Source: JBOGWY01 sp050694015
GTDB taxonomy: Bacteria; Actinomycetota; CADDZG01; WHSQ01
Direction of reading: 5' to 3'
DNA length: 30,178 nucleotides
NCBI GenBank assembly: GCA_050694015.1
Contig: JBOGWY010000087.1
Location: forward strand, 1-30,178
The notes under the pieces were generated by a model. That model was not told the origin of the DNA and ran no database searches. It saw only the letters and a list, made by a program, of their open reading frames with translations. How positions within the stretch are numbered: position 1 is the stretch's first letter; each line of letters begins with the position of its first letter. The translations under genes and the position numbers were made by a program. Shown here in pieces: positions 16,656 through 23,754 of this stretch.

Positions 16656-17225
16656 TTAGAGCTTCTCGAGGAAGTTCTGCAGCAGCCGTGGGCCGTCGAC
16701 GGACAGGATCGACTCCGGATGGAACTGCACCCCGTCGACGCGTAGCTCGCGGTGACGGACGCCCATCACGACACCATCGTCTGAGCGCGCGCTGATCTCG
16801 AGCGCATCCGGGAAGGACGAGTCCTCGATCGCGAGTGAGTGATAGCGCGTCGCGGTGGTCGGCTCCGGAACGCCTTCGAAGATGCCCTTGCCGTCGTGAG
16901 TGATCGCCGACGTCTTACCGTGCACGGGTCCGACCGCGGCCCGATCGACCCGGCCCCCGAACGCCACTCCGATGCACTGATGGCCGAGGCAGACGCCCAG
17001 CACGGGGATCCGCGGCGCGAACGCGCGGATCGCTTCGACCGATACCCCCGCGTCACCGGGTGTGCCGGGCCCGGGGGACACCACGAGCGCGTCGGGCGCG
17101 ACCCTTTCCAGATCGTCCATCGGCGCGCCGTTGCGCACGACGACCGGTTCGGCCCCCAGAGTGCCGAACGCCTGGGCGAGGTTGTAGACGAAGGAGTCGT
17201 AGTTGTCGATCAGGAGCAACCGCAT
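16656..17225 (-). CDS. pabA: Glutamine amidotransferase component of anthranilate/aminodeoxychorismate synthase
   Basis: A 189-residue class I glutamine amidotransferase that releases ammonia from glutamine for anthranilate or 4-amino-4-deoxychorismate synthesis. The catalytic triad is visible: nucleophile Cys79 in GVCLGHQC, His169 and Glu171 in VQFHPES. The N-terminus LLLIDNYDSFVYNL and the PGPGTP segment are typical of TrpG/PabA. It lies immediately 3' of pknB, converging with it, as trpG (Rv0013) does beside the pknB cluster in mycobacteria. No synthase partner (TrpE/PabB) is present, so TrpG and PabA cannot be separated. No Shine-Dalgarno is present; TACGCT lies seven bases before the ATG, suggesting a leaderless transcript. 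Confidence 0.93.
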   Translation of the reverse strand: MRLLLIDNYDSFVYNLAQAFGTLGAEPVVVRNGAPMDDLERVAPDALVVSPGPGTPGDAGVSVEAIRAFAPRIPVLGVCLGHQCIGVAFGGRVDRAAVGPVHGKTSAITHDGKGIFEGVPEPTTATRYHSLAIEDSSFPDALEISARSDDGVVMGVRHRELRVDGVQFHPESILSVDGPRLLQNFLEKL

Positions 17226-17232
17226 CGCGCGA

Positions 17233-17246
17233 AGCGTATCCGGCGG
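17233..17246 (-). promoter_or_regulatory. Putative -10 region of pabA within a duplicated 14-mer
   Basis: On the minus strand, CCGCCGGATACGCT ends seven bases before the pabA ATG. The TACGCT hexamer fits the actinobacterial TAnnnT -10 pattern, placing +1 at or near the start codon. The identical 14-mer occurs at 17435-17448, eight bases before the predicted start of the upstream small gene. Confidence 0.5.
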
Positions 17247-17253
17247 GTCGCCC

Positions 17254-17426
17254 CTATTGGATGGTGCGCGGCGATCTAAGACGCGGCCGCGCGCTTAGTG
17301 CATAGAAGAACAAACCCGCCCACGGAAAGATCAGAAGGCCCAATATCCACAACGCCTTACTCATACGCGCTTCACGCCACCGGTCGGAGGGCCGGCCGCG
17401 TCTATCAATGCCCAGAAGACCGGCAC
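17254..17426 (-). pseudogene. Frameshifted small PLDc_N-type membrane protein
   Basis: Two overlapping minus-strand frames make one recognisable domain. From GTG at 17426, frame one reads MPVFWALIDAAG and then goes off family. Frame two supplies RPSDRWREARMSKALWILGL and continues FPWAGLFFYALSARP to a TAG at 17254. Joined, they match the phospholipase D-nuclease N-terminal (PLDc_N) membrane-anchor pattern W-x-K-x-LW...P-x-G...Y...RP, also seen intact at 29276-29647. The break lies at (GGCC)2 (17390-17397); one extra GGCC unit would restore the frame exactly. A 36-residue product could still be made from ATG at 17364. It could be a real mutation, a sequencing or assembly slip, or slippage-controlled expression. 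Confidence 0.6.
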
Positions 17427-17434
17427 GCGCGTGG

Positions 17435-17448
17435 AGCGTATCCGGCGG
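17435..17448 (-). promoter_or_regulatory. Second copy of the 14-mer, putative -10 of the small PLDc_N gene
   Basis: CCGCCGGATACGCT on the minus strand, identical to 17233-17246, with TACGCT eight bases before the GTG at 17426. The plus-strand -10 candidate of the M20 peptidase gene (TAAGGT, 17450-17455) lies beside it, making this a compact divergent promoter. Confidence 0.5.
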
Positions 17449-17449
17449 C

Positions 17450-17455
17450 TAAGGT
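17450..17455 (+). promoter_or_regulatory. Putative -10 box of the M20 peptidase gene (leaderless)
   Basis: TAAGGT lies six bases before the ATG at 17462, and no Shine-Dalgarno is present. This spacing would place transcription initiation at the start codon. Confidence 0.35.
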
Positions 17456-17461
17456 CCGATC

Positions 17462-18769
17462 ATGACCCCGGCCGAACTACTCATCGCTCTGCTGCGCACC
17501 GACACGATCAACCCGCCGGGCAACGAGCTCCCCGCCGCCCGCATCCTCGAGACGTACCTGCAGGACGCGGGTCTGGAGACGAAGATCCTCGAGTCCCCAA
17601 CGGGCAGGCCCAACCTCGTCGCGCGCCTGGAAGGAACCGGCGGCGAAGGGCCGCTCGTGTTGCTGAGTCACACGGACGTGGTCGGTGTCGAGCGCGATCG
17701 CTGGAGCCGCGATCCCTTCGCAGGTGAGGAGTCCGACGGATCGATATGGGGCCGCGGTGCTCTGGACATGAAGGGCGTGGGTGTGATGCATGCCGTCGCC
17801 GCGGCCGAGCTGGCGCGCTCGAACACCCCCGTGCAGCGCACCGTGATCTTCGTCGCGGTCGCCGACGAGGAAGCAGGGGGCAACGAAGGCGCCGGCTGGC
17901 TCGTCGACGAACATCCCGAGCTCGTCGGTCTCGCGGGGCCGCCTCCCGAGATCCTCGGCGAGGGAGCCTTCGGGCTCAGCGGGTTGTTCGCCCGTCCGGT
18001 GATGCCGATCGTCCTCGGCGAGAAGTCCGTGCTGTGGCTGGAGCTCACCGCGACGGGAACGCCAGGCCACGGCGCGCTCCCGCCGCTCGAGCAGGCGCCC
18101 GCGAACCTCGCGCGAGCGATCACTAAGGTCGCCGGCTTCGGCAGACCTCGGGTGCACGAGGTGATGCGCGAGCAGTTCGCCGCGCTCGCCGAAGCAGCCG
18201 GCGGCGCAGGTGCGGCCGTCTTCAAACTGCTCGCATCGGGGGCCGCGAACGCGGCGGCCGGCGCGCTCAAGTCACAGCTGCGCGCGCGAGGCACGATCGC
18301 CACGCTCGTCGCCGACACCGCGACGCCGACGCAGCTCGCCGCCGGGTACAAGCACAACGTCGTGCCGGGAACCGCAACGGCGGCCCTGGACTGCCGGCTA
18401 CTGCCCGACACCGATCCCGACGATTTCACCGCGTCGGTGCAGAGGAAGGTGCGATCGCTCGGGGTCGAAGTCACGCGCGTCGCGCATTACGGAAGCCCGG
18501 TCAGCGAACGCAGCCCTCTCTACGACATCCTCGCCGACGAGGCCCGCTCGATGCCCGAGGATCCCGTAGTGGTGCCGTCGCTCACATCCGGCATGACCGA
18601 CGTCCGTCACTGGCGGCAGCGCGGGGGGCACGGCTACGGTTGGGTCCCGCTCGTAGTGGGGCCCGAACTCCTCGCTACGATCCACGGACACGACGAACGC
18701 GTGCCGGTCGACGCGTTCGAGCGAGCGGTCGAAGTGATGACACGCGTGGTCGCGCGCGCCGCCACTTAG
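17462..18769 (+). CDS. M20-family metallopeptidase
   Basis: A 435-residue di-zinc amidohydrolase or exopeptidase (ArgE/DapE/carboxypeptidase G2-like). Metal ligands and catalytic residues are visible: His70 in LLSHTDVVG with the adjacent Asp72, Asp102 in GRGALDMKGVG, the Glu136-Glu137 pair in VADEEAGGNEGAGW, and a C-terminal IHGHDERVPV that supplies the last His. The insertion after TGTPGHGALPP is the dimerisation (lid) domain. Actinobacterial relatives are annotated as M20/M25/M40 peptidases of unknown substrate. ATG at 17462 lacks a Shine-Dalgarno. It ends seven bases before the convergent small ORF at 18777. Confidence 0.92.
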   Translation: MTPAELLIALLRTDTINPPGNELPAARILETYLQDAGLETKILESPTGRPNLVARLEGTGGEGPLVLLSHTDVVGVERDRWSRDPFAGEESDGSIWGRGALDMKGVGVMHAVAAAELARSNTPVQRTVIFVAVADEEAGGNEGAGWLVDEHPELVGLAGPPPEILGEGAFGLSGLFARPVMPIVLGEKSVLWLELTATGTPGHGALPPLEQAPANLARAITKVAGFGRPRVHEVMREQFAALAEAAGGAGAAVFKLLASGAANAAAGALKSQLRARGTIATLVADTATPTQLAAGYKHNVVPGTATAALDCRLLPDTDPDDFTASVQRKVRSLGVEVTRVAHYGSPVSERSPLYDILADEARSMPEDPVVVPSLTSGMTDVRHWRQRGGHGYGWVPLVVGPELLATIHGHDERVPVDAFERAVEVMTRVVARAAT

Positions 18770-18776
18770 CGCTCCG

Positions 18777-18893
18777 CTAGAAATTCTCGGGCAGCAACGT
18801 CTCCGACAACGAGATCATGATCACCGCGGTGCCGATCGCTATCGCGACCCAGAAGAGGAACTCTAAGAAGCGGGACTTCCTGGAACGAGTCAT
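18777..18893 (-). CDS. 38-residue membrane microprotein coupled to the sortase gene
   Basis: A short frame whose ATG overlaps the sortase stop as ATGA, so it is almost certainly translated after the sortase. The product begins MTRSRKSRFLEFLFW, continues with a hydrophobic helix (about residues 10-30, VAIAIGTAVIMI) and ends LLPENF. The basic N-terminus predicts an N-in, single-pass membrane protein with a short outside tail. I recognise no family. The four-base coupling, the positive-inside topology and the lack of other function for this 120-base gap support it as real; a role with the sortase is only inference. Confidence 0.65.
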   Translation of the reverse strand: MTRSRKSRFLEFLFWVAIAIGTAVIMISLSETLLPENF

Positions 18894-19534
18894 ATCTTTT
18901 CCACCATCCGTGCATAGACGATCAATCTCTGTGCCGCCGAGAACCTCGGGTTACAGGTGGTGAGCACGAGCTCCGACTTGTTGAGCTCCTGCACGACGAT
19001 CGTGGCGGTCGACGGATCGACGATCTGCTTGCGCGTCACCTCGTAAGTGAAGTTGCCCCAATGCGCGCGGATCCGTATCTCGTCGCCCTTTGACAGCTCG
19101 TTGAGCCGGTAAAACGGCGCGCCGTACGTCGTGCGGTGACCCGACACGATCACGCGGCCCGGCTCCCCGGGCCACGCGGCAGGGAACGGCGTGCACAGCG
19201 GTTTCTCGAACCCCTCGCGACACTGGGGGTAGTGTCCCGGCCCCTTGCGCAGGTCCTCGGTACCGACCCCCTCGACGACGATCTTGTTGAAGCCGAGGGT
19301 GGGCATCCTCAGCTCGAACACCGGATCACCGGGGCCGAGCGAGCGCAGGAACGCCCGCGACGGGCCCTTGCTCTCGGGTGGTTGTTCGGGCAGCGACTCC
19401 TCGAAGATGTCTCGGAGCCGGTCCTGTTCCTGGTTCGTGTAGAGGCCGGTTCCCCACAGCGTCCACCCGACGAACAAGAGAACGCCGCAACCGACGGAGA
19501 TTAGGAGTTTGCCCAGTACCCGGATGAATCCCAT
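18890..19534 (-). CDS. srtE: Class E sortase
   Basis: A 214-residue membrane-anchored transpeptidase that attaches surface proteins to peptidoglycan. One N-terminal helix (about 8-28, N-in) is followed by the sortase beta-barrel. The catalytic triad is His133 (VIVSGHRTTYGAPF), Cys194 (LVLTTCNP) and Arg203 (AQRLIVYAR). The TTCNP-x-F-S context and YGAPF segment are typical of class E enzymes, which recognise LAXTG-type signals. Two additional Cys (105 and 114) lie before the catalytic His. The gene sits beside crgA, as in many Actinomycetota. No Shine-Dalgarno is seen; GATAAT lies eight bases before the ATG. No LAXTG substrate is encoded in the window. Confidence 0.92.
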   Translation of the reverse strand: MGFIRVLGKLLISVGCGVLLFVGWTLWGTGLYTNQEQDRLRDIFEESLPEQPPESKGPSRAFLRSLGPGDPVFELRMPTLGFNKIVVEGVGTEDLRKGPGHYPQCREGFEKPLCTPFPAAWPGEPGRVIVSGHRTTYGAPFYRLNELSKGDEIRIRAHWGNFTYEVTRKQIVDPSTATIVVQELNKSELVLTTCNPRFSAAQRLIVYARMVEKI

Positions 19535-19542
19535 CGCAACGG

Positions 19543-19566
19543 ATTATCGGGCCCTAGGGCTACTAT
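19543..19566. promoter_or_regulatory. Divergent -10 boxes of the sortase and crgA genes
   Basis: The minus strand carries GATAAT (19548-19543), eight bases before the sortase ATG. The plus strand carries TACTAT (19561-19566), eight bases before the crgA ATG. Between them is the near-palindrome GGGCCCTAGGGC. Neither gene has a Shine-Dalgarno, so both are predicted to be leaderless from facing promoters. Confidence 0.45.
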
Positions 19567-19574
19567 CTGGACCC

Positions 19575-19805
19575 ATGCCGAAGAGCAAATCGAAGAGGGT
19601 TCGGCGACAACCGCCGCCGAAGCCGAAGGCGAAGCAGTCACCGATGTGGGTGGGGGCGTTGTTCTTCACCCTGATCGGGGCGGGCGTCATCGTCATCATC
19701 GCCAACTACCTGGGCGTCCTTCCCGGGGGCACGAACAACTCGTTCCTGTGGATAGGACTCGGGTTGATCGCGATCAGTTTCATGGTCGCCACGCAATGGC
19801 ACTAG
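19575..19805 (+). CDS. crgA: Cell division protein CrgA
   Basis: A 76-residue divisome membrane protein. A basic/proline-rich cytoplasmic N-terminus (MPKSKSKRVRRQPPPKPKAK) is followed by two membrane helices (about 28-45 and 55-72) joined by a short loop, ending ATQWH. This is the CrgA (UPF0233) architecture; CrgA interacts with FtsZ, FtsI and PBPs and modulates septation in streptomycetes and mycobacteria. The ATG at 19575 is preferred over an upstream in-frame ATG at 19509 because it begins at the conserved basic tail and follows a -10 box by eight bases. Synteny with pknB, trpG and sortase supports the call. Confidence 0.94.
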   Translation: MPKSKSKRVRRQPPPKPKAKQSPMWVGALFFTLIGAGVIVIIANYLGVLPGGTNNSFLWIGLGLIAISFMVATQWH

Positions 19806-19886
19806 AGCTGCTGCTGCAGCGGGCATTGAGCTGCTGCAGCGGGGCACTGAGGCTCGCCGGAGACCGGTAAATCACAAGGATGTTGT

Positions 19887-19918
19887 TTATCCACCCCTGT
19901 GGATTGAGTTGTGGAGAA
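19887..19918. promoter_or_regulatory. Cluster of three DnaA-box-like 9-mers
   Basis: TTATCCACC (19887-19895, 8 of 9 to TTATCCACA), TGTGGATTG (19898-19906, 7 of 9 to the reverse complement) and TGTGGAGAA (19910-19918, 8 of 9) fall within 32 bases just after crgA. The first two also form ATCCAC/GTGGAT, a 6-bp inverted repeat. No AT-rich unwinding element is nearby, so this is not a full origin. Confidence 0.35.
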
Positions 19919-19923
19919 GCCCC

Positions 19924-20250
19924 GTGATTCCACGTCGCGGGACCCTTCTCGTGCTCGCTCTGGTGTTCGTCGGGGTGGCGGGGTACTTCTTCGGCTACTG
20001 GAGAGCCGTGGCGGCCGTGGCCATGAGCGCCGTGATCCTGTGGCTGGGCTTCAGCTACTTCCGAAGTGCCGGCGCGTCCCCGCCCGAGGCCGAGCCCGAG
20101 GATGTGACCACCTCGGACCTCGCGTACGTGTGCACGGTCTGCGGCCTGGAGCTGAAGGTGGAGGTGGCCACGACGGACAAGGCCCCGACGCACTGCCGGG
20201 AAAAGATGGAGCTGATCGACCGAGCCGCCCCACCCCTACGCCCGGTCTGA
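19924..20250 (+). CDS. Small membrane protein with C-terminal zinc-ribbon-like domain
   Basis: A 108-residue protein of unknown function. Two hydrophobic helices (about 6-24 and 28-46) after MIPRRG are followed by an acidic linker. The C-terminal domain has Cys-x-x-Cys (YVCTVCGLELKVEV) and a later His-Cys (THCREKMEL), a pattern for one bound zinc seen in many short actinobacterial proteins. GTG at 19924 is preferred because GGAGA lies seven bases upstream; a TTG at 19909 is also in frame. It converges with the thiolase gene at a long imperfect hairpin. Confidence 0.8.
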   Translation: MIPRRGTLLVLALVFVGVAGYFFGYWRAVAAVAMSAVILWLGFSYFRSAGASPPEAEPEDVTTSDLAYVCTVCGLELKVEVATTDKAPTHCREKMELIDRAAPPLRPV

Positions 20251-20302
20251 CGCCGAGCGGCAACTGGGTCGCGTGAGACACGACTCATCTGCCACTCGGC
20301 GT
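20250..20302. terminator. Bidirectional hairpin between convergent genes
   Basis: ACGCCGAG (20250-20257) pairs with CTCGGCGT (20295-20302). After one mismatch, GGCA (20259-20262) pairs with TGCC (20290-20293), and GTCG/CGAC adds an inner stem. It fills the whole space between the two convergent stop codons. It lacks long T-runs but is well placed to insulate the two transcripts. Confidence 0.55.
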
Positions 20303-21475
20303 TTAGCTCAGGCGTTCGAGGATCGTGGCGTTGGCGAGGCCCCCGCCTTCGCACATCGTCTGCAGGCCGTAGCGGCTGCCGCGTTGTTCCATCGCGTTGA
20401 GCAGGGTCGTCATCAGACGGGCACCGGAACCCCCGAGCGGGTGGCCAAGGGCGATCGCGCCGCCGTGCACGTTGACGTGCTCGTCGAACCAACCGTCGTC
20501 GATCCCGAGCTCCTTCTTCCATGCGAGACACACGGTGGCGAACGCCTCGTTGATCTCGACGAGATCGATGTCGTCGAGAGTGAGGCCGGTGCGCTCGAGG
20601 ACCTTCTTCGTCGACGGGATCGGGCCGGTGAGCATCGTGACCGGATCGGTGCCGGCGAGCGACATACCTACGAAGCGGGCACGCGGCGTGAGGCCGAGCT
20701 CCTTCGCCTTATCCGACGTCATGACGAGGAGCGCGGCAGCGCCGTCGGTGATCTGCGACGAGTTACCCGCGGTGACAACACCGTCCTCCTTGAAGGCCGG
20801 CGGAAGCTGCGCCATCTTTTCCAGGTTCGGCGTGCGGATGCCCTCGTCGGTCTCGAAGAGCTCGGGGCCGTTGTCGGTCTCGACCTTGATCGGGAAGATC
20901 TCGTTCTTGAACCCACCCGATGCGGTGGCCTCGCCGGCGAGGCGGTGCGAACGCGCGCCGAACTCGTCGCACTGCTCGCGGGTGATGTCCCAACGGTCGG
21001 CGATGATCTCGGCCGAGATACCCTGCGGCACCAGCCCGCCCTCGTAACGCGACAGAAGTCGCTCTGAGAACGGGAACCCCGACACCGACGCGCTCGATCC
21101 CATAGGGACCCGCGTCATGCTCTCGACCCCGCACGCGATCGCGATGTCGTAGGAGCCTGCGAGCACACCCTGAGCGGCGAAATGAGCCGCCTGCTGCGAC
21201 GAGCCGCACTGGCGGTCGACCGTCGTGGCCGGGACCTCTTCGGGCAATCCCGCCGCGAGCCACGCGTTGCGCCCGATGTTGAGCGACTGGTCTCCTACCT
21301 GCGAGACGCACCCGCAGATCACGTCGTCCACCCTCGCGGCGTCGACGCCGGAGCGCGCGATCGTTTCGTTGAGCACCTCGGCAAGCAGATCGACCGGGTG
21401 CCAGTCCTTGAGCTTCCCGTTGCGCTTACCGAGCGGGGTCCGAACCGCCTCGACGATCACTGCGTCACGTGTCAT
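20303..21475 (-). CDS. Acetyl-CoA C-acyltransferase (thiolase)
   Basis: A 390-residue thiolase that cleaves 3-ketoacyl-CoA or condenses acetyl-CoA in fatty-acid metabolism. The catalytic residues, counted from the ATG at 21475, are Cys90 (VDRQCGSSQQA), His345 (GGAIALGHPLGGSGAR) and Cys375 (QTMCEGGG), with the NEAFA motif between. The N-terminal VIVEAVRTPLGKRNGKL is typical. ATG at 21475 is chosen because GGAGGG lies upstream at good spacing; a TTG two codons earlier is in frame. A TetR-type dyad lies 22 bases before the start. No dehydrogenase or hydratase gene neighbours it, so degradative versus biosynthetic use is open. Confidence 0.94.
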   Translation of the reverse strand: MTRDAVIVEAVRTPLGKRNGKLKDWHPVDLLAEVLNETIARSGVDAARVDDVICGCVSQVGDQSLNIGRNAWLAAGLPEEVPATTVDRQCGSSQQAAHFAAQGVLAGSYDIAIACGVESMTRVPMGSSASVSGFPFSERLLSRYEGGLVPQGISAEIIADRWDITREQCDEFGARSHRLAGEATASGGFKNEIFPIKVETDNGPELFETDEGIRTPNLEKMAQLPPAFKEDGVVTAGNSSQITDGAAALLVMTSDKAKELGLTPRARFVGMSLAGTDPVTMLTGPIPSTKKVLERTGLTLDDIDLVEINEAFATVCLAWKKELGIDDGWFDEHVNVHGGAIALGHPLGGSGARLMTTLLNAMEQRGSRYGLQTMCEGGGLANATILERLS

Positions 21476-21497
21476 GTCCAACCCTCCGAGGTGTCAG

Positions 21498-21515
21498 CTT
21501 GACCGAGTGGTCAAG
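21498..21515. promoter_or_regulatory. Inverted repeat, probable TetR-family operator of the thiolase
   Basis: CTTGACCGAGTGGTCAAG has perfect 7-bp arms and a 4-base centre. It begins 22 bases upstream of the thiolase start and overlaps the last codons of the PP2C regulator gene. The GACC...GGTC core resembles operators of TetR-type acyl-CoA regulators in Actinomycetota (inference). No regulator gene is adjacent. Confidence 0.55.
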
Positions 21516-23688
21516 TATCGCGTACCTGCAACCTTTCGCCGTCCTCGTGCGGATGCGGGCGGTTTATGCGGCGGTACATCGTGACCGTGGTGCCCTGATC
21601 GCTGCTGTCGATCTCGACCTCGTCCATCAGCTCCCGCATGAGGAAGAGGCCGCGGCCCCCCGACGCGAACCGGTCCGGCGGCTCCCTCTCCGCCACCTCC
21701 CGCGGATCGAAGCCCGCGCCGTCGTCGACGACGCTGATCGCGACGCTCGGTCCCTCGAGCGAGCAATAGATGCGCATCTCGCTGCGGCCGCTGCGCTTGC
21801 CGTGACGATAGGCGTTGGCGGCGGCTTCCCCGACCGCGAGGAGGATCTCGGTCGCGGTGTCGACGGGCGTCCTGATGTCGGTGAGGAAGCGGGACACGAA
21901 CGAGCGCGCTTCGGCGACCCGCGCCGACTCGTTGGGCAGCACGAGCTCTCGGGCCGGCTCCCCGAGCATCCGGTCCGGCGCGACCTGACACACAACGATC
22001 GCGATGTCGTCGCGTAGCTCCCCGAGCGTTCCTTCGGGCTTCGTCTCGTTCGGATCGAGCGACACCCACGCTTCCACCGACCGCCGCAGAGCCTGCGCGA
22101 GCTCGCCGGGCGTGCCGACGCCGTACTGCTTAACGACGTCGCCGAACTTGCCCTGGCCGTACGGCCGGCCCTCGCGCGACGCCTCGGTCACGCCGTCCGT
22201 GTAGAAGACGAGCATGTCGCCGGGGGTCAGCTCCATGCGCGCGGTCTTGTAGGACGCGCCTTCCTCGACACCGAGGACGAGCCCGCCCTCGGCGAGCCAG
22301 TCGACGCGGTCCTCCTTCGCGCGATACAGCACGGGGGGCACGTGACCGGCGTTCGCGTAATGGAACACGGCGCGTTCCGGATCGAGAACGCCGATCAGTA
22401 ACCGTACGAAGCGGTCGTTGGGCGTCTGCTTCAGGATGAACGGGTTCATCTGGTCGAGCAGCGCGGCAGGATCGGATTCCTGCGCCGCGAACGATCGCAG
22501 CGTGTAGCGGGTGAGGGCCGCATCGGTCGCGGCTTCCGGCCCGATGCCGCAGACGTCGCCGAGGACGACCGCGACCTTCCCATCGGGGAGCGTGATGTAG
22601 TCGTAGAAGTCGCCGCAGATCGCGCGCCGGCCCGCGGCCGGGACGTAATGAGCGACCATGCTGAGGCGCGGCAGGCTCGGCGACGTCTGCGGGAGCAAAC
22701 CCCGCTGGTAGCTCTCCGCGGTACGCCGCGCCTCTTCGTAGAGCCGCTCGATCTCGGCCGCGCGTCGCACGGCCTCGGTGATGTCGGTATAGACGTCGAT
22801 GCGTCCGACCAGCGAGCCGTCGTCGGCACGGGTCGGACCCGAGTAGAGCTTCAGCCTCCGGCGCGCGGGGATGATCTGCTCGACCTCCGCGCGCAGTTCC
22901 AGTTCGGGATCGTCACGCAGCTGCTGGAACGTCTCGACGAAGTCTTCAGGGTCTTCCGTCTCGCGTGCCACGCGACGGAGGAGCTCGATCACCGGGCGCC
23001 CGATGTAGTCCTCGGGCTTGATCCCGAACAACACGCCCGCCTGGTGATTGATCACACGGGCGATGCCTTCACGGTCGCGGTAGACGATCCCCTCGTCGAC
23101 CGTGTCGAGCACCGCGAATAAGCGATGCCGAACGGTGAGCGCGGCCTGCTGCTCCTTCTGCTCGCCGCGGAAGTGCGTCCTCAGCTCGCGCGCCAGCAAT
23201 CCGGCGACGCTCCCGGACAACAGGAAGATGATCGAGTTGAAGATCAACGGCACCGTCGTGGGCAACGGCGGATCCAGGTATCCGAAGCCGACGTAGCCGG
23301 CAACCGCCAGCAACGATGCGGTAAGCGATTCCTTGAAGCTCGCGATCAGACCGGTGGCGAGGATCACGGGGACGAAGATCAGGTGCGCCGACGGCACGTC
23401 GCGCAGCAACCAGTACATCGCGGCGGCGAAGCCGAGATCCACCACGACTCCGAGCCGAGCTATCCATCGTTCGTTCCCGCGCCGGAACAGGAGAACGTGG
23501 AAGAAGAAGATGAGCCACACGGCGAGACCCCCGAGGACGCCGAGTCCCGCCCGGTAGGTCGTCGGAGGAAGGTTGCCGAGGTTCATGACGAGGAAGATCA
23601 ACGCCACGGTGCCCCACGCCATCAGCTCGGCGACGTGGGCTGCCCATCGCCAGCTACCTCTGCGTACCGATTGTCGAGCCTTCGACAT
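21511..23688 (-). CDS. Membrane PAS / SpoIIE-type PP2C phosphatase fused to an anti-sigma-factor kinase-like HATPase
   Basis: A 725-residue signalling protein. About five to six membrane helices (residues 20-165) form a sensor. A PAS domain (about 187-305) is followed by a coiled segment and an RsbU/SpoIIE phosphatase domain (about 335-568) with metal ligands Asp360 (CGDFYD), Asp378 (LGDVCG), Asp498 (YTDGVTEA) and Asp561 (RDDIAIV). The C-terminal HATPase_c domain (about 580-705) resembles RsbW: N-box EAAANAYRHG (Asn625), DDGAGFDP and GGRGLFLM. One polypeptide thus carries both the phosphatase and the opposing kinase-type module of sigma-B style partner switching. No antagonist or sigma gene is adjacent. 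It precedes the thiolase on the same strand. Confidence 0.9.
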   Translation of the reverse strand: MSKARQSVRRGSWRWAAHVAELMAWGTVALIFLVMNLGNLPPTTYRAGLGVLGGLAVWLIFFFHVLLFRRGNERWIARLGVVVDLGFAAAMYWLLRDVPSAHLIFVPVILATGLIASFKESLTASLLAVAGYVGFGYLDPPLPTTVPLIFNSIIFLLSGSVAGLLARELRTHFRGEQKEQQAALTVRHRLFAVLDTVDEGIVYRDREGIARVINHQAGVLFGIKPEDYIGRPVIELLRRVARETEDPEDFVETFQQLRDDPELELRAEVEQIIPARRRLKLYSGPTRADDGSLVGRIDVYTDITEAVRRAAEIERLYEEARRTAESYQRGLLPQTSPSLPRLSMVAHYVPAAGRRAICGDFYDYITLPDGKVAVVLGDVCGIGPEAATDAALTRYTLRSFAAQESDPAALLDQMNPFILKQTPNDRFVRLLIGVLDPERAVFHYANAGHVPPVLYRAKEDRVDWLAEGGLVLGVEEGASYKTARMELTPGDMLVFYTDGVTEASREGRPYGQGKFGDVVKQYGVGTPGELAQALRRSVEAWVSLDPNETKPEGTLGELRDDIAIVVCQVAPDRMLGEPARELVLPNESARVAEARSFVSRFLTDIRTPVDTATEILLAVGEAAANAYRHGKRSGRSEMRIYCSLEGPSVAISVVDDGAGFDPREVAEREPPDRFASGGRGLFLMRELMDEVEIDSSDQGTTVTMYRRINRPHPHEDGERLQVRDT

Positions 23689-23754
23689 CAGCGGTCCCCG
23701 ACCGAGGTGACTCTCGGTCTCGTTGCGGTCTCCCCGGGTGTACTCACACCTTAA

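Noticed and set aside
19809..19850. Direct repeat of GAGCTGCTG...CAGCGGG after crgA as a CRISPR or transposon end
   Set aside because: Only two short GC-rich copies with no regular spacer and no transposase; more likely simple sequence, or at most a weak hairpin.
19887..19918. Complete oriC
   Set aside because: Only three imperfect boxes, no AT-rich element, and neither dnaA nor dnaN is in the window.
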